A stretch of 64,000 nt of DNA from Providencia heimbachae ATCC 35613. Its GTDB lineage: Bacteria; Pseudomonadota; Gammaproteobacteria; Enterobacterales; Enterobacteriaceae. This document shows, piece by piece, positions 7,986 through 19,417 of the stretch; the stretch's first letter is position 1; each line of letters opens with the position of its first letter. The notes beneath the pieces are model-generated. The model was not told the origin of the DNA. It was given only the letters and a program-made list of their open reading frames with translations, and searched no databases. The stretch lies in contig NZ_LXEW01000035.1 of assembly GCF_001655055.1 (NCBI RefSeq), forward strand, positions 62,001 to 126,000, written 5' to 3'. Both the position numbers and the translations under genes were made by a program.

Positions 7986-9512
7986 TGGGTTCAATAGTGG
8001 GTAAACCCCAGGACCTATCGGCAATCCGGCGTAGTACCAACCCACCAGTAGCAGTATCCATACGGCAAAGAAAACTAATGGATATGGCATAATTAAGGTG
8101 TAGTAAGTACCTAGCTGTGCATTTTTATAATATCGCTGGAGAAAACCTAAAAATAGTGGCAAGAAAGGTGACATTGGTGCAAGAGGTAACACTGCGGAAT
8201 CCGCAATACGAAACACGATTTGTGCAAATGCGGGATGAAAGCCTAATAAAACAAACATTGGCACAAATATTGGGGCAAGAATAGACCAAATCGCGGAGCC
8301 ACTTGCGATAAACATACATAAAAAAGCCGATAAGAACATTAAGCCAATAAAAGCTGGAACACCCGTCATCCCTAAATTTTCAAGCAAATCGGTTAAACCT
8401 ATCGCCATAAATTTTCCCATATTACTCCAGTTAAAAAAGGCAACAAACTGAGATAATGGGAAGACCATCACAATGAAGCCAGCCATGCTTTTCATTGGAT
8501 CGACAAGCAAGTCAGGAACATCATTCGGCTTTTTGATTTGCTTAGTCGAAACACCATAAGTAATTGAAACGACAAAGAAGAAAATAATAATAACAGGAAC
8601 AATACCTTTGATGAATGGAGAAGGGATTATTGAGCCTGTGATAGGGTCACGAAGTGGTGCCCCTTCAGGTACAACCATTAAAGCGACAAGACCAATAAAA
8701 ATAAGTGCTGATAAGCCACTCATCAAAAGGCCGCGATTTTGTAATGGAGTGAGTTCTTCGAGGCGGTCATGTGATGTTCCTTCCCACTTTGGAAGGCGAG
8801 GCTCAATAAATTTATCGGTTAATAGGGCACCCGTGATAGTTAAGACAATCACAGAAGTTGCCATAAAGTACCAGTTATCAATTACGCTGACATGTAAGTT
8901 TGGATCGATAATCATAGCTGCTTCAGTACTGATCCCCGATAGCAGTACATCGGTTGTGACAATCAATAGATTTGCGGTAAAACCAGAGCCAACCCCTGCG
9001 ATTGCGGCAAGTAACCCCGCAACAGGATGGCGACCGACGGCAATGAAAATGAGCGCACCGAGTGGGGGCATAACAACGAGGGCGGCATCTGAGGATATAT
9101 GACTAAAGAAGGCGATAAACAGCACCATATAGCTGGCATAACGCTTATTGATCCCTGAAGCCATTTTGTACATGAGTGCCTGCAATAATCCCACTTTTTC
9201 AGCAAGTCCAGCACCGATGACTAACGCTAATATTGCACCTAGAGGTGCAAAGCCACTAAAGTTTTTGACGATATTGGGTAAAATCCATTGAATACCTTCA
9301 ACGCTCAATAAATTTTTGACACTCACCATCTCGCCATTCGCTGGATTTTTAACGGATAAATCAAACCATGAAAGAACAGCGGTAGAGACCATCAAAATAG
9401 CAAGAAGATAAACGAATAAAATAAAAGGGTTAGGAATTTTATTCCCAACACGTTCTATCCAGCGAAAAATAGCACCTGGGCTCTTACTCATTGAGGAAGA
9501 TGTTTCGTTCAT
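7983..9512 (-). CDS. abgT: p-Aminobenzoyl-glutamate transporter AbgT
   Basis: Inner-membrane transporter of the AbgT family that moves p-aminobenzoyl-glutamate, a folate breakdown product. It has 509 residues (E. coli about 508) and many hydrophobic segments, starting after a short cytosolic head (RVGNKIPNPFILFVYLLAIL). Family-like stretches include FSGFAPLGAILALVIGAGLAEK and FIASGSAIWSILAPIFVP. It is the last gene of abgABT, 89 bases after abgB, and probably feeds substrate to the AbgAB hydrolase. Confidence 0.95.
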   Translation of the reverse strand: MNETSSSMSKSPGAIFRWIERVGNKIPNPFILFVYLLAILMVSTAVLSWFDLSVKNPANGEMVSVKNLLSVEGIQWILPNIVKNFSGFAPLGAILALVIGAGLAEKVGLLQALMYKMASGINKRYASYMVLFIAFFSHISSDAALVVMPPLGALIFIAVGRHPVAGLLAAIAGVGSGFTANLLIVTTDVLLSGISTEAAMIIDPNLHVSVIDNWYFMATSVIVLTITGALLTDKFIEPRLPKWEGTSHDRLEELTPLQNRGLLMSGLSALIFIGLVALMVVPEGAPLRDPITGSIIPSPFIKGIVPVIIIFFFVVSITYGVSTKQIKKPNDVPDLLVDPMKSMAGFIVMVFPLSQFVAFFNWSNMGKFMAIGLTDLLENLGMTGVPAFIGLMFLSAFLCMFIASGSAIWSILAPIFVPMFVLLGFHPAFAQIVFRIADSAVLPLAPMSPFLPLFLGFLQRYYKNAQLGTYYTLIMPYPLVFFAVWILLLVGWYYAGLPIGPGVYPLLNP

Positions 9513-9601
9513 GATGTTTTCCTATATGTTTGCAATTATTGTTATTTTTTAGGATCGAGAATGGCGAGCTTGTTATGTTATTTTCCTCACCATTACAAAA
9601 A

Positions 9602-11053
9602 TCATTTTAATTTAGAGGGCGTTATGCCTTGAGGGATCGGGCATTGATAAGGCTGTTCATGTCTTTTTTGATCAAATTCATGTTTTGCTTGTGATAGTAA
9701 CTCGGGAGTGATGAGTAGTTCTAATGCGGTTGCTGCCATCACTTTACCCGCTAATAACATGCCTTTATGAGCGATAGCGGTGCGGCCTTGAGCCACTAAT
9801 TGCCATGTATGTAATGGTGTACCGAAAGCAAAGCATGGACTAAAACATTGCGCGGTAGGGGTAACCCAACTCACGTCACCCACATCGGTAGAGCCATACA
9901 TCAACTCTTGCGATTCAACATAAGGTAACACCTCATTCGTTAGGGCTTTATTTCCTTGGCGCTCACCCCATTTAATGCCTTCTTCGCCACCACTGCGAGC
10001 GGCATTTAATTTCGCATTACGTAGATCATCTTTCGTTAGCGTGGCATGAATTTGTTCTGCGAATTCACACTCTTGCTGGGTATACTCGGGAATACCATAA
10101 GCGGTAAGATGTTGGTACATGGCTTTTTCGATGGTACGATTTGGCACATAATTTGAACAAGCTTTATCAAACCGAATATTGAGGGTAGTGCCTGTCATTA
10201 ATGCGGCGCCTTTAGCGATATCAATAACTCGTTGGTAAATATCGTGAGTTTGATCTAATTGGGGGGCTCTAACTAAATATAAGACCTCTGCATCGGCTTG
10301 GACAACATTGGGTGAAGCTCCTCCTGTATTGGTGACGGCATAATGGATGCGCGCTTCTTGAATAATATGCTCACGTAAGAATTGGATGCCCACATTCATT
10401 AAGCTGACCGCATCGAGGGCACTACGACCTAAATGGGGTGAGTTGGCCGCGTGGGAAGCAATACCCTTAAAGTGAAAAGCGGTTTGAATATTTGCGAGAG
10501 ACTGAACATTAAAAACGCCGCTAAATGATTCGGGATGCCATGTTACAGCAGCATCAACATCGTCGAATAGGCCTTCTCTTACCATAAAGGTTTTCCCAGA
10601 GCCGCCTTCTTCACCCGGACATCCATAAAAGCGAATTGTGCCCAATTGTGGATTTTCTTGTAACCATGTTTTTATTGCGAAGGCTGCAGAAAGCGCGGCA
10701 GTGCCAAGTAAGTTATGACCACAACCATGTCCATTTCCGTTTTCAATAACAGGGCTAGGCTCACAACAGGCCGAATGCTGGCTTAAACCTGCAAGCGCAT
10801 CAAACTCACCAAGTAGTGCAATAATGGGTTTCCCTGAGCCAAAACTCGCGATAAACGCGGTATCAATGCCACCAACACTTTTTTGTACTTGAAACCCTTC
10901 TTGCTCAAGGGCATTTGCCAATAACGCTGCTGAAAAAGTTTCTTCAAATCGCGTTTCTGGATGATCCCAAATTGCGTCGCTAAGTTGAGTAAATCGAGAG
11001 CGATTTTGTTCAATGTAGTCATTGATAAATGTTGTTAATATTTTATTCATCAT
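9602..11053 (-). CDS. abgB: p-Aminobenzoyl-glutamate hydrolase subunit B
   Basis: M20-family metallopeptidase subunit which, with AbgA, cleaves p-aminobenzoyl-glutamate to p-aminobenzoate and glutamate. Metal-site motifs GHGCGHN and GCPGEEGG are present. I place the start at the ATG at 11053 (or the next codon, 11050), overlapping the abgA stop by a few bases; this gives 482-483 residues against 481 in E. coli. A longer open frame extends to 11164, but its extra 37 residues overlap the abgA coding sequence and do not resemble the family. The overlap implies translational coupling. Confidence 0.95.
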   Translation of the reverse strand: MMNKILTTFINDYIEQNRSRFTQLSDAIWDHPETRFEETFSAALLANALEQEGFQVQKSVGGIDTAFIASFGSGKPIIALLGEFDALAGLSQHSACCEPSPVIENGNGHGCGHNLLGTAALSAAFAIKTWLQENPQLGTIRFYGCPGEEGGSGKTFMVREGLFDDVDAAVTWHPESFSGVFNVQSLANIQTAFHFKGIASHAANSPHLGRSALDAVSLMNVGIQFLREHIIQEARIHYAVTNTGGASPNVVQADAEVLYLVRAPQLDQTHDIYQRVIDIAKGAALMTGTTLNIRFDKACSNYVPNRTIEKAMYQHLTAYGIPEYTQQECEFAEQIHATLTKDDLRNAKLNAARSGGEEGIKWGERQGNKALTNEVLPYVESQELMYGSTDVGDVSWVTPTAQCFSPCFAFGTPLHTWQLVAQGRTAIAHKGMLLAGKVMAATALELLITPELLSQAKHEFDQKRHEQPYQCPIPQGITPSKLK

Positions 11054-12371
11054 GATGGCCTTGTTCAAATTCAGGAAGAGAGAGCGCAATAGTGGCGAGT
11101 GTTTTAACCGCAACCGACATGACATCTTCATCGAAATCAAAGCGCTCGTTGTGATGGCCTGCACTCAGGTCGGTGCCAAAAATTAGATAAGTTGCTTGCC
11201 CACCAAGGGCTTTAGTGCGCTCCATAAAATAGGTCGCGTCCTCAGAGCCTGCGGCTTGACCTTTATCATCAACAATTGAGGTGAGTTCTGGAATTTTGTT
11301 TTGTGCAAGGTGAGAAATAAAGTTGACCCATTGAGGGCTAGGATGGCTACTCTGAGCCGAGCCCATAAGTTTAATATCCACGTCCACACCTTGCATTTTT
11401 GCAGCGCCTTCGATGATGTTCATCGCTTGTTGATAAACAAATTCGTTGATTTGATTGGTTTCCCCTCGTGTTTCCACTTTCATTAGGGCATGGTCAGCAA
11501 TAACGTTCCGGCCTATTCCGGCATTGAGCACTCCCACATTAATACGTGAACTTCCTTCGCTATGATGTGGGATCCCATAAAGGGCAAGAGTCGCTTGAGC
11601 TGCGGCAACCAGTGCATTTTTACCTTCTTCAGGCTTTGCGCCAGAATGTGCAGCAACACCGCGATAAGTCACATCAAACTTCGTTGTCGCAAGAAAGCTT
11701 TTGCTACCACACACTAATTCGCCTTTAGGCACACCTGTTCCGATATGGATCGCAACGAAAAAATCCACATCATCGACAACACCGGCTGTTGTCATTGATT
11801 TAGCCCCACGAGTTCCTTCTTCGGCGGGTTGAAAGATAATTTTGATACGGCCTATGAGTTGTGATTCAAATTGTTTCAATATATGGGCTAAGCCGAGGCC
11901 TATAGCAGTATGACCATCGTGCCCACAGGCGTGCATCATATGGGCATTGCAAGATGAGAATCCTTCAGCGTGAGGTCGATGTTGTTGGGTGAGATCCTCA
12001 TTGAGATCAAGCGCATCCATATCAACACGAAATGCAAGGGTGGGGCCGGGTTTGCCTGTGTCGAGGGTGGCAACTATACCTGTAAATCCGCCTGAAAAAT
12101 GCGATAACCATTGAGGGAGTGCTCCTTGGGCAATCGCGCGTTTTTCTTGTTCTGCCAATTGCTCTGGAGAAGGAAGTCCCATGCGATCGTCTGCATTAAT
12201 CACTTCTTTACCTAATTGCAATTGGTAGCCAAGACGACTTAGCTCATCTGCAACGAGTGTTGCAGTACGAAATTCGAACCACCCAGATTCCGCATATTGA
12301 TGAAAGTCACGGCGCCAGATTTGTAATTGAGGTGCGATAGCGGTAATCGCTTTGTTTATAGATGCATCCAT
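11043..12371 (-). CDS. abgA: p-Aminobenzoyl-glutamate hydrolase subunit A
   Basis: M20-family metallopeptidase, 442 residues, partner of AbgB. Visible motifs are [10 protein letters not shown] (metal and catalytic region), [11 protein letters not shown] (Glu metal ligands) and a lid-domain segment ([16 protein letters not shown]). It is first in abgABT and divergent from the LysR-type gene abgR across 270 bases, the usual control geometry for this family. The pathway recovers p-aminobenzoate for folate synthesis. Confidence 0.95.
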   Translation of the reverse strand: MDASINKAITAIAPQLQIWRRDFHQYAESGWFEFRTATLVADELSRLGYQLQLGKEVINADDRMGLPSPEQLAEQEKRAIAQGALPQWLSHFSGGFTGIVATLDTGKPGPTLAFRVDMDALDLNEDLTQQHRPHAEGFSSCNAHMMHACGHDGHTAIGLGLAHILKQFESQLIGRIKIIFQPAEEGTRGAKSMTTAGVVDDVDFFVAIHIGTGVPKGELVCGSKSFLATTKFDVTYRGVAAHSGAKPEEGKNALVAAAQATLALYGIPHHSEGSSRINVGVLNAGIGRNVIADHALMKVETRGETNQINEFVYQQAMNIIEGAAKMQGVDVDIKLMGSAQSSHPSPQWVNFISHLAQNKIPELTSIVDDKGQAAGSEDATYFMERTKALGGQATYLIFGTDLSAGHHNERFDFDEDVMSVAVKTLATIALSLPEFEQGHHDE

Positions 12372-12641
12372 AATTGTTATCTCTTTTAGTTATCACGTAG
12401 TGAGGAAGAACATGGAATATAAATATCCCATGATCGTTTATTTACTGAATTTAAATTTTATTTGTTGTTTTTAAATTAATGTTATATGACGCATTTTATT
12501 ATTTTAATAATTAAAAAAAGCTTTATAGGCTTTAATGTTAATTATTTGTTATTATTTCAGCTTGACTGTACACAATCAAAATAGACCAAAAAAGATACGA
12601 TTTTCTTTATCTATATAACTAATAGTTATCATGAGGCAGAT

Positions 12642-13565
12642 ATGGCTTTGCCAATAAAATTAAATCAGTTAAGAGCATTTGTAGAGATCAGTCGTCATGG
12701 CAGCATTCGAGCTGCAAGCCGAGTTTTGCATTTATCTCAACCAGCATTGACTAAATCAATTCGTGAACTCGAAATCTCATTAGGGGCGAAATTGTTTGTG
12801 CGTAGCCATCAAGGGATCCAGTTAACAGATTGTGGCGAGGGATTTTTGCGGCGTTCGAGCATCATTCTTGAAGAGTTACGCGTTGGGCAGGAAGAAATCC
12901 AACAACGTATTGGGCTATCGGGGGGAACCGTTAATATTGGTGTTGCCGGAAGTATCGCACGTTCATTGATGCCTAAAGTGGTTATACAGTTTCATCGTGA
13001 TTTTCCTAATATCAAACTGCGTATTATGGAAGGACAACTGCTGACTATGTTGCCTCAATTGCGTCAAGGAGAACTTGATTTCACCGTAAATACTTATTAT
13101 CCGGGTAGTTTAGATGCAGAATTTCATTTTGAGCGCTTAATGCAAAAAGAATACAAAGTGATTATGCGTAAAGATCACCCTAAGCGGAATGCAACCTCAA
13201 TAGAGCAATTAGTTGACTGTGATTGGACAATGCCAACACCAAGAGGGACATACTATAAACAACTGTATGAGGTCTTTTCACTAATGGATAAGCCGATGAA
13301 TTTTAGTGTAACTTGTGAAACATTGATAGGGTGTATGAGTCTTGTCGCACAGAGTGATTTTTTGACTATAGTGTCTATTGATACCGTTGATGACCCATTC
13401 TTTGAACAGCAGTTTATCGCTTTAGAACTGGCTAACAAGTTACCTTATGCCACATTTGCGTTGGTTCAACGTCGAGATCATACTTTATCACCGGCAGGAG
13501 AACATTTGGCGCGATTGTTCCGAATGTATTGTCATCAAAAGGATGATATCCCTGGTGGTTGTTGA
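12642..13565 (+). CDS. abgR: LysR-type regulator of the abg cluster
   Basis: LysR-family transcription factor of 307 residues. The N-terminal winged helix (about 5-65: LRAFVEISRHGSIRAASRVL, LSQPALTKSIRELE) is followed by a periplasmic-binding-protein-like effector domain. It is transcribed away from abgA across a 270-base AT-rich gap where the operators should lie. By position and by similarity to E. coli AbgR it is the regulator of abgABT; the effector ligand cannot be read from the sequence. Confidence 0.9.
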   Translation: MALPIKLNQLRAFVEISRHGSIRAASRVLHLSQPALTKSIRELEISLGAKLFVRSHQGIQLTDCGEGFLRRSSIILEELRVGQEEIQQRIGLSGGTVNIGVAGSIARSLMPKVVIQFHRDFPNIKLRIMEGQLLTMLPQLRQGELDFTVNTYYPGSLDAEFHFERLMQKEYKVIMRKDHPKRNATSIEQLVDCDWTMPTPRGTYYKQLYEVFSLMDKPMNFSVTCETLIGCMSLVAQSDFLTIVSIDTVDDPFFEQQFIALELANKLPYATFALVQRRDHTLSPAGEHLARLFRMYCHQKDDIPGGC

Positions 13566-13727
13566 ATTGATCTTTAAAGGTCAATTTTTATGCTGTAAAA
13601 ATAAGCAGCAAACATCAATAGCAACTTGAGGCGAATAGAAAAAACAATAAATAATCTCGAATTAGGGCTGTTCAGCTGTGTCAATAATGATTAAAGTAAA
13701 TTTAGTTAATAATAAAGAGGAAAACGT

Positions 13728-14342
13728 ATGCTGTATATCTTCGATATGGGTAATGTGATTATTGATATCGACTTTAATCGTGTGTTTGATAAATGGTCTG
13801 AGCTTAGTGGTACACCGAGTGAGGAAATCAAATCACGATTTACTTTTGGTAATATCTTTCAATTACATGAGTGTGGAAAAATTTCAGATATAGAGTTTGC
13901 TGAGCTGCTTTGTGAAGAAATGGGGATCACTCTGAGCTTCGAAGACTTTGCCGAAGGTTGGCACTCGATTTTTATTTCGCTAAGACCTGAAGTAATCGAT
14001 ATTATGGAGCGCTTGCGTGAGCAAGGCCACCGTGTTGTCGTCTTATCGAATACAAATCGCCTGCACTTAGACTATTGGCCACAGCATTACCCCGAAATTG
14101 CCGCTTCCTCTGACTTTCTTTATTTATCTCAAGATTTGGGGATGCGTAAGCCTGATCCTGAAATTTATAAATATGTTCTGCAATCAGAAGAATTTGAAGC
14201 CTCTGACGCGATTTTCTTCGATGACTTAGAAGCAAATGTTAAAGCGGCACAAGCCCTTGGCATTAAGAGCGTCCACGTCCTAAATAAAGATACCATTCCT
14301 GAATATTTCCGCACTTATGATTTTAGTGCTGAAGTGGAATAA
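13728..14342 (+). CDS. yihX: HAD-family glucose-1-phosphate phosphatase YihX
   Basis: Haloacid-dehalogenase-like phosphatase of 204 residues; E. coli YihX hydrolyses alpha-D-glucose-1-phosphate. Motif I is degenerate-looking but family-typical (FDMGNV, D6). Motif II is VLSNTN, the motif III lysine lies in [10 protein letters not shown], and motif IV is IFFDD. A good GAGGAAA ribosome site precedes the ATG. In E. coli rbn (yihY) sits between yihX and dtd; here only 59 bases separate them. Confidence 0.94.
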   Translation: MLYIFDMGNVIIDIDFNRVFDKWSELSGTPSEEIKSRFTFGNIFQLHECGKISDIEFAELLCEEMGITLSFEDFAEGWHSIFISLRPEVIDIMERLREQGHRVVVLSNTNRLHLDYWPQHYPEIAASSDFLYLSQDLGMRKPDPEIYKYVLQSEEFEASDAIFFDDLEANVKAAQALGIKSVHVLNKDTIPEYFRTYDFSAEVE

Positions 14343-14401
14343 CAGACTTAATTTTTATCAGGGAGTCGCTTGGCGACTCCCTCTCTTCTTATCGAGTTAT
14401 C

Positions 14402-14839
14402 ATGATCGCATTAATTCAGAGAGTCACTCACGCGAGTGTTGTTGTTGATAAACAAATTGTCGGAGAAATTGATACCGGCTTGCTGGTTTTGCTCGGCGTA
14501 GAAAAAGAGGATGATGAACAAAAAGCGAAACGCCTATGCGAAAAAGTGCTTGGTTATCGTATCTTTAGTGACGAACAAGGAAAAATGAACTTAAATGTTC
14601 AACAAGCAGGAGGTGGCATTTTAGTTGTATCTCAATTTACCTTAGCGGCAGATACCAAAAAAGGCATGAGACCTAGCTTTTCCGGTGGCGCAGAGCCCGA
14701 ACGAGCGGAAAAGCTTTACGCGTATTTTGCTGAACATAGTCGTCAACAAGGCATTGTGACTGAAACGGGTAAATTTGCGGCCGACATGCAAGTGAGTTTA
14801 ACTAATGATGGTCCAGTTACCTTCTGGCTCCAAGTGTGA
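14402..14839 (+). CDS. dtd: D-aminoacyl-tRNA deacylase
   Basis: Homodimeric enzyme that hydrolyses D-aminoacyl-tRNA and so keeps D-amino acids out of proteins. It has 145 residues, as in E. coli. The two signature motifs are present: SQFTLAA (near residue 78) and the cis-proline motif NDGPVTF near the C-terminus. It is followed after 24 bases by fabY, with which it is probably co-transcribed. Confidence 0.97.
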   Translation: MIALIQRVTHASVVVDKQIVGEIDTGLLVLLGVEKEDDEQKAKRLCEKVLGYRIFSDEQGKMNLNVQQAGGGILVVSQFTLAADTKKGMRPSFSGGAEPERAEKLYAYFAEHSRQQGIVTETGKFAADMQVSLTNDGPVTFWLQV

Positions 14840-14863
14840 TCCAATTTATTTAAGGGGTAAACA

Positions 14864-15790
14864 ATGTACCATCTACGTACACCGAAAGATGATATTGAAT
14901 TTGACGCTTATTACCAATTTCGTTGGGAAATGTTGCGTAAGCCCTTTAATCAGCCCTTGGGATCGGAAAAAGATGGCTATGACCTAACCGCTCATCATCA
15001 AATGGTTGTGGATGATAAAAACCGTATCCTTGCGATAGGGCGGTTATATATTAATGCTGATAATGAGGGGGCGATACGCTTCTTGGCCGTCAATCCAGTT
15101 ATGCGGGGAAAAGGGCTTGGGAAGTTGATTATCATGGCGCTTGAGTCTATCGCCAGACAAGAAGATGTTAAACGCATTGTATCCAGTGTCAGGGAAGAGG
15201 CGGTTCAATTTTTTGATAAAATGGGATTTTCTAATCGTGGCATTGTTGCGGGTGAATTAAAAATGCCCGTTCGTCATTACCTGATGATCAAACCGATTGA
15301 AAGCCTAGACCAAATTCTTCATCGCCCTGATTGGTGCGGTGAATTGCAGCAAGCTTGGTATAAATATATCCCCCTGAGTGAAAAAATGGGCGTGCGTATC
15401 GACCAATATACGGGTAAACGCTTCATCACGACAATGCCGGAGTCCGGAAACCAAAATCCTCATGAAACCATATTTGCGGGTAGCCAATTTTCGCTTGCTA
15501 CCCTTACCGGTTGGGGGCTGATTTGGCTGTTGATGCAAGAGCATCAATTAGGTGGTGATATTGTGCTAGTGGATGCAAGTATTCGCTATGGTAAGCCCGT
15601 CAGCGGCAGGCCGACAGCGGTTGCTGACTTATCCCATATGAGCGGTGACCTTGATCGTTTAGCAAGGGGGAGTAAAGCAAGGGTTAAGTTAGAAGTGCAA
15701 GTGAGCGGAACTGGAAACCAAGTTGGTGCGGTATTTAGTGGCACTTATCTAGTATTACCCGTTGGCACAGAAATGCATAAACTTCCCTAA
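14864..15790 (+). CDS. fabY: Acetyl-ACP synthase FabY (YiiD)
   Basis: Two-domain protein of 308 residues: an N-terminal GNAT acetyltransferase fold (about 1-145; [23 protein letters not shown]) and a C-terminal thioesterase-like YiiD domain (about 150-305; [12 protein letters not shown]). The E. coli homologue provides an alternative start for fatty-acid synthesis. The E. coli protein carries about 16 more N-terminal residues; here the ATG at 14864 follows AAGGGG at good spacing, so the shorter form is taken as real. Confidence 0.92.
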   Translation: MYHLRTPKDDIEFDAYYQFRWEMLRKPFNQPLGSEKDGYDLTAHHQMVVDDKNRILAIGRLYINADNEGAIRFLAVNPVMRGKGLGKLIIMALESIARQEDVKRIVSSVREEAVQFFDKMGFSNRGIVAGELKMPVRHYLMIKPIESLDQILHRPDWCGELQQAWYKYIPLSEKMGVRIDQYTGKRFITTMPESGNQNPHETIFAGSQFSLATLTGWGLIWLLMQEHQLGGDIVLVDASIRYGKPVSGRPTAVADLSHMSGDLDRLARGSKARVKLEVQVSGTGNQVGAVFSGTYLVLPVGTEMHKLP

Positions 15791-15808
15791 CTTAAAATGT
15801 ATTTAAGC

Positions 15809-15846
15809 AATAAAAAAGTCGATGCAAGATGCTCGACTTTTTTATT
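15809..15846. terminator. Bidirectional terminator between fabY and yicH
   Basis: A 14-base-pair perfect stem (15809-15822 with 15833-15846, arms AATAAAAAAGTCGA and its complement) has U-rich tails in both directions and can serve both converging genes. Confidence 0.9.
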
Positions 15847-15865
15847 GCGGCATTAACGATACAGA

Positions 15866-17653
15866 TTACGGTGTTATCAACGAAGGAATCTGAGCCTCGA
15901 TAGATTGTGTACTTTGTTGTTCAGGTGATGCCTCATACGGTACGATGGGTGGCTCCGGTGTCTCTGATACCGATGAAGTCACTTCCCCTTTAACGACAGT
16001 ACGGTACATTTGTTTACCTTGTAATGGTATTACAACGAGTTCGCCATTAAGACTTTTTTGCAGGGAAGATGATAGGAAATCCCCTTGTAACGTTGCATCA
16101 AAATCGCCAATCATTTGTGCAGGAAAACCTGCCCATCCCCATTGATTTAAATTAGATAAATCAATATTTGTCCCTGATGCACGCAATAAGAATGGCATTT
16201 TTTTCGGTTCTTGCTTGATTAATAGCCCAAGCTTACTGATCCCTTTATCTGTGCTGACGGTCAAACTTGCTGCCGCAGAGGATTTCCCACTTTGTCGAAT
16301 CTCTACAAAAGGACGACGAACAATAACTTGGTTGATTGTGCCACTATCTGCCGTTAACGTCGCTTTACCGCTCCAAATTCCCCATTGGCTTTGTTTGATT
16401 AGATCCATGTTTTCAATATTGGCACTTAGCGCAGTAAATTCAAATGTGAACTGCGGTTGGATATTCATTAACAGCGATTGCGACAGATTGAATTTTTTAA
16501 TAGACAGCCCTGATAACCAAGATGGTGCAGGTTCGACAAAGAATTCAAGCCATTTTTCTGGCAAGGTGTATAGAACGCCAGCGAGTTTAGCATCATCAAT
16601 CGTCAGTACTTTATCATTACGTTGCCATGAGCCACTTAAGTTAAATACCCCTTTGTTGTAGTAGCCTGACAGCTTATTAATATCAATGGTATCACCATTA
16701 ATATCGAGTTCACCAATGAGTGTGTCGAGTTGTTGTTCTTGAATGACTAATTGACCCATATTGAAATTGATTTTACTTTTCGGGCTATTCCAGCTACCTC
16801 TTACAAAACTGAGTTGATCGATTTCGGTACTTAGCCCTGAAAGCGCCCAATCTTTTCCTTGAATATCAATATTAGTCAGTTCAAGATTTTTGATCTGTAA
16901 GGTTTTATCGCTGTTAATTGCATCAAATAGCGCATCAAAAGAAATATTATTTTGCCAGCCCACTTTATTCATTGTGAGGGAGTCAATGATTATTGAACCA
17001 TCAGTAAAAGCCTTACCTTCACCTGAAATATAGCCATTATTGAGGTAACCACTTGCTTTACTAATATCGGTGACTTTTTCCTGTAATTTTCCAGTAATCG
17101 CGACATTTCTAAAGGGGAGGTCGTTAATTGTCATTTGGTTAGTGGTGAATCGGAAATCCCCATAACCGAAAGGATGATTCGTTGTTGGTATCCAAGGGGT
17201 TATCCCGCCAGTAAAACCAGTCAATTCTACGGTTTTATCAGCTTGTTTGAATTTTATTTGGCTATTTTCAAACTGCAAAATACTCGCAGAAATAGGCAGC
17301 TTAGTGGAGGATTCGGATGAGGTTGCTGCAAGTTCCCCTTGTGTAATCACCAAGCGGCGGATGGCATTGCCACTAAAGAGATTTTGCCAGTTTATATCAA
17401 TAACAACCTGACGTGCATTCAAAGAGAGATCTTTATTTTGCGATTCGAGTTTGACATCTTGGAAGACAAATTCGCCAGGAGTGGAAAATTGATGACCCAT
17501 TATGCCGACATCGATATCAAAGTCGGTAAACTTACTCAAAAATTGGCTGGAATAAGATGCTCCCCAACGGGTTTGCAAGCCGATATAGGCAAAAATAATC
17601 ACTAATAAAAATAGTAATAAGATGTAGGTGATTAACTTAGTCAGCCATTTCAA
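15866..17653 (-). CDS. yicH: AsmA-family membrane protein YicH
   Basis: AsmA-like protein of 595 residues (E. coli YicH about 569). One N-terminal membrane helix (LITYILLLFLLVIIFAYIGL) is followed by a long beta-rich periplasmic region with an AsmA N-terminal domain and a C-terminal AsmA-like section. The family is related to bridge-like lipid-transport proteins and is linked to outer-membrane homeostasis; the specific role of YicH is not established. It lies downstream of xanP on the same strand, with a hairpin between them. Confidence 0.93.
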   Translation of the reverse strand: MKWLTKLITYILLLFLLVIIFAYIGLQTRWGASYSSQFLSKFTDFDIDVGIMGHQFSTPGEFVFQDVKLESQNKDLSLNARQVVIDINWQNLFSGNAIRRLVITQGELAATSSESSTKLPISASILQFENSQIKFKQADKTVELTGFTGGITPWIPTTNHPFGYGDFRFTTNQMTINDLPFRNVAITGKLQEKVTDISKASGYLNNGYISGEGKAFTDGSIIIDSLTMNKVGWQNNISFDALFDAINSDKTLQIKNLELTNIDIQGKDWALSGLSTEIDQLSFVRGSWNSPKSKINFNMGQLVIQEQQLDTLIGELDINGDTIDINKLSGYYNKGVFNLSGSWQRNDKVLTIDDAKLAGVLYTLPEKWLEFFVEPAPSWLSGLSIKKFNLSQSLLMNIQPQFTFEFTALSANIENMDLIKQSQWGIWSGKATLTADSGTINQVIVRRPFVEIRQSGKSSAAASLTVSTDKGISKLGLLIKQEPKKMPFLLRASGTNIDLSNLNQWGWAGFPAQMIGDFDATLQGDFLSSSLQKSLNGELVVIPLQGKQMYRTVVKGEVTSSVSETPEPPIVPYEASPEQQSTQSIEAQIPSLITP

Positions 17654-17744
17654 AGGGATTTGCCTCTTTGTGATGAGAACATTAAGGTTTGATATCGCAC
17701 GGATGTTTAATTTATCGGCAATTTAAAGAATAGCATACAGAAGA

Positions 17745-17771
17745 ACCGCCAGAATATTCAACTCTGGCGGT
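17745..17771 (-). terminator. xanP terminator
   Basis: ACCGCCAGA (17745-17753) pairs with TCTGGCGGT (17763-17771), 11 bases after the xanP stop. The minus-strand tail TTCTTC is only moderately U-rich. Confidence 0.7.
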
Positions 17772-17782
17772 AAAAAGAGGAA

Positions 17783-19183
17783 TTATTTTTCGAGGGGAAA
17801 AATCAAATTCAGAACAATTGCGGTTAAACCACCGGCAGCGATACCGGATGAAAACAGCGTTTTTAGCCAATCTGGTGCGAATTGCAGTATGAGAGGTTGC
17901 TGGGAAACGCCCATTCCTACTGCAAGGGATAGCGCAATAATCATAATTGCACGGCGGTTAAGAGGCTCACGAGAAACAATACGCACACCTGACGCTGCGA
18001 TAGTACCAAACATCACAATAGTTGCACCACCGAGTACTGGCTCCGGGATTTGTTGCACAAACCCGGCGACAGCTGGGAATAAACCAAGCAGTACTAGCAT
18101 GAAGGCAACAATATAGCCAACATAGCGGCTTGCTACCCCTGTTAGCTGAATTACGCCGTTGTTTTGCCCAAAGCAAGAATTTGGGAAGGTATTGAAAACC
18201 GCAGAAACCATTGAGTTCAAGCCGTTGGCTAACACCCCGCCTTTAATTCGCTTCATATACAGCGGGCCTCTAACCGGTTGCTCTGAAACATCTGAGGTTG
18301 CGGTGATATCACCGATAGTTTCTAGGGAAGTGACCATAAAAATTAAAATTAAGGGGATCAGTAAATTCCAATCAAATGATAAACCATAGTAGAAAGGCTC
18401 AGGCACAGTAATAAAGGATTGCTTGGCATCTGTAGGTTGGGCTGCAGGCAACATATCCATCCACCAAGCCACAAGGTAGCCGACCGCCATGGCAATCACT
18501 AATGAAGCGACGCGTAAGTAAGGGTTTTTTTGGCGATTAAGTAAGATGATTACCGCAAGTACAACGCCTGCAAGAATTAAGTTATTGGGGGAGCCAAAAG
18601 TATTATCGCTGATTGCACCGTAGCCGCCGCCAATTGACGTGAGCCCAACTTGAATGAGCGATAAACCAATAATCATCACGACAACCCCCGAGACTAAAGG
18701 GGTGATTACACGACGTGCTAAATGTAAAAAACGCGAAAGGATCACTTCAGCCAGCGCAGCAACCAGTAATGTGCCAAATAATGCTGCCATCATTGATGGG
18801 ATATCCGCACCACCTTGTTTCAGTGCAACACCCCCCATAATTAAAGGTGCAACAAAGTTGAAACTAGTCCCTTGAATCGAGAGTAACCCTGATCCAATCG
18901 GCCCCCAAGCTCTTATCTGAATCAGTGAGGCGATTCCTGATGCAAACAAAGACATACTGATGATGCGTTGGGTATCGTGGGCAGGTAATCCAAGAGACTG
19001 ACAAATGAGCATAGCAGGAGTGATGACTGCGACAAACATTGCGAGAAGATGCTGACCTGCCGCAAAAAGAGCTTGTGGTAGTGGCGGTCTGTCTTCAAGT
19101 CGATAAATCAATTCACTTTGCGTTTGTGCTGTCGTTTTTACTGCTGCTTCAACGTCCTGTTTTTCAGATGCTGTTGTGTTCAT
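17783..19183 (-). CDS. xanP: Xanthine permease XanP (NCS2 family)
   Basis: Proton-coupled xanthine uptake protein of the NCS2/NAT family; 466 residues (E. coli XanP 463) with about 14 membrane segments. Family landmarks include the N-terminal AGQHLLAMF segment, FVAPLIMGG and the NCS2 core around [22 protein letters not shown]. It is divergent from gltS, as in E. coli, across 234 bases. Confidence 0.95.
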   Translation of the reverse strand: MNTTASEKQDVEAAVKTTAQTQSELIYRLEDRPPLPQALFAAGQHLLAMFVAVITPAMLICQSLGLPAHDTQRIISMSLFASGIASLIQIRAWGPIGSGLLSIQGTSFNFVAPLIMGGVALKQGGADIPSMMAALFGTLLVAALAEVILSRFLHLARRVITPLVSGVVVMIIGLSLIQVGLTSIGGGYGAISDNTFGSPNNLILAGVVLAVIILLNRQKNPYLRVASLVIAMAVGYLVAWWMDMLPAAQPTDAKQSFITVPEPFYYGLSFDWNLLIPLILIFMVTSLETIGDITATSDVSEQPVRGPLYMKRIKGGVLANGLNSMVSAVFNTFPNSCFGQNNGVIQLTGVASRYVGYIVAFMLVLLGLFPAVAGFVQQIPEPVLGGATIVMFGTIAASGVRIVSREPLNRRAIMIIALSLAVGMGVSQQPLILQFAPDWLKTLFSSGIAAGGLTAIVLNLIFPLEK

Positions 19184-19417
19184 TATCGGATCCCCGCCGG
19201 CAAAAAACGCATTGTAAAGTGATTGGTTTTAAAAGCAATCGTTTGCGCAAAATATTTTTTATCCCTCATTCGATTAAGGGCGTCACATTTTTATATGTTT
19301 TAACTTGTATTTATTGCGAATTTTTTTTCTAATCCTAGCACCTGCTTTGGCGTTTTAAGGATGAAATTAACGTCTTATTTAGTTTTATATAATATTAACA
19401 ACAGATGAGGTACGTAA

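Noticed and set aside
8608-9102. 164-codon plus-strand frame
   Set aside because: Antisense shadow of abgT; no family resemblance or ribosome site.
11054-11164. N-terminal extension of abgB
   Set aside because: The extra 37 residues lie inside abgA in another frame; the ATG at 11053 gives the family length.
16215-16661. 148-codon plus-strand frame
   Set aside because: Antisense shadow of yicH.
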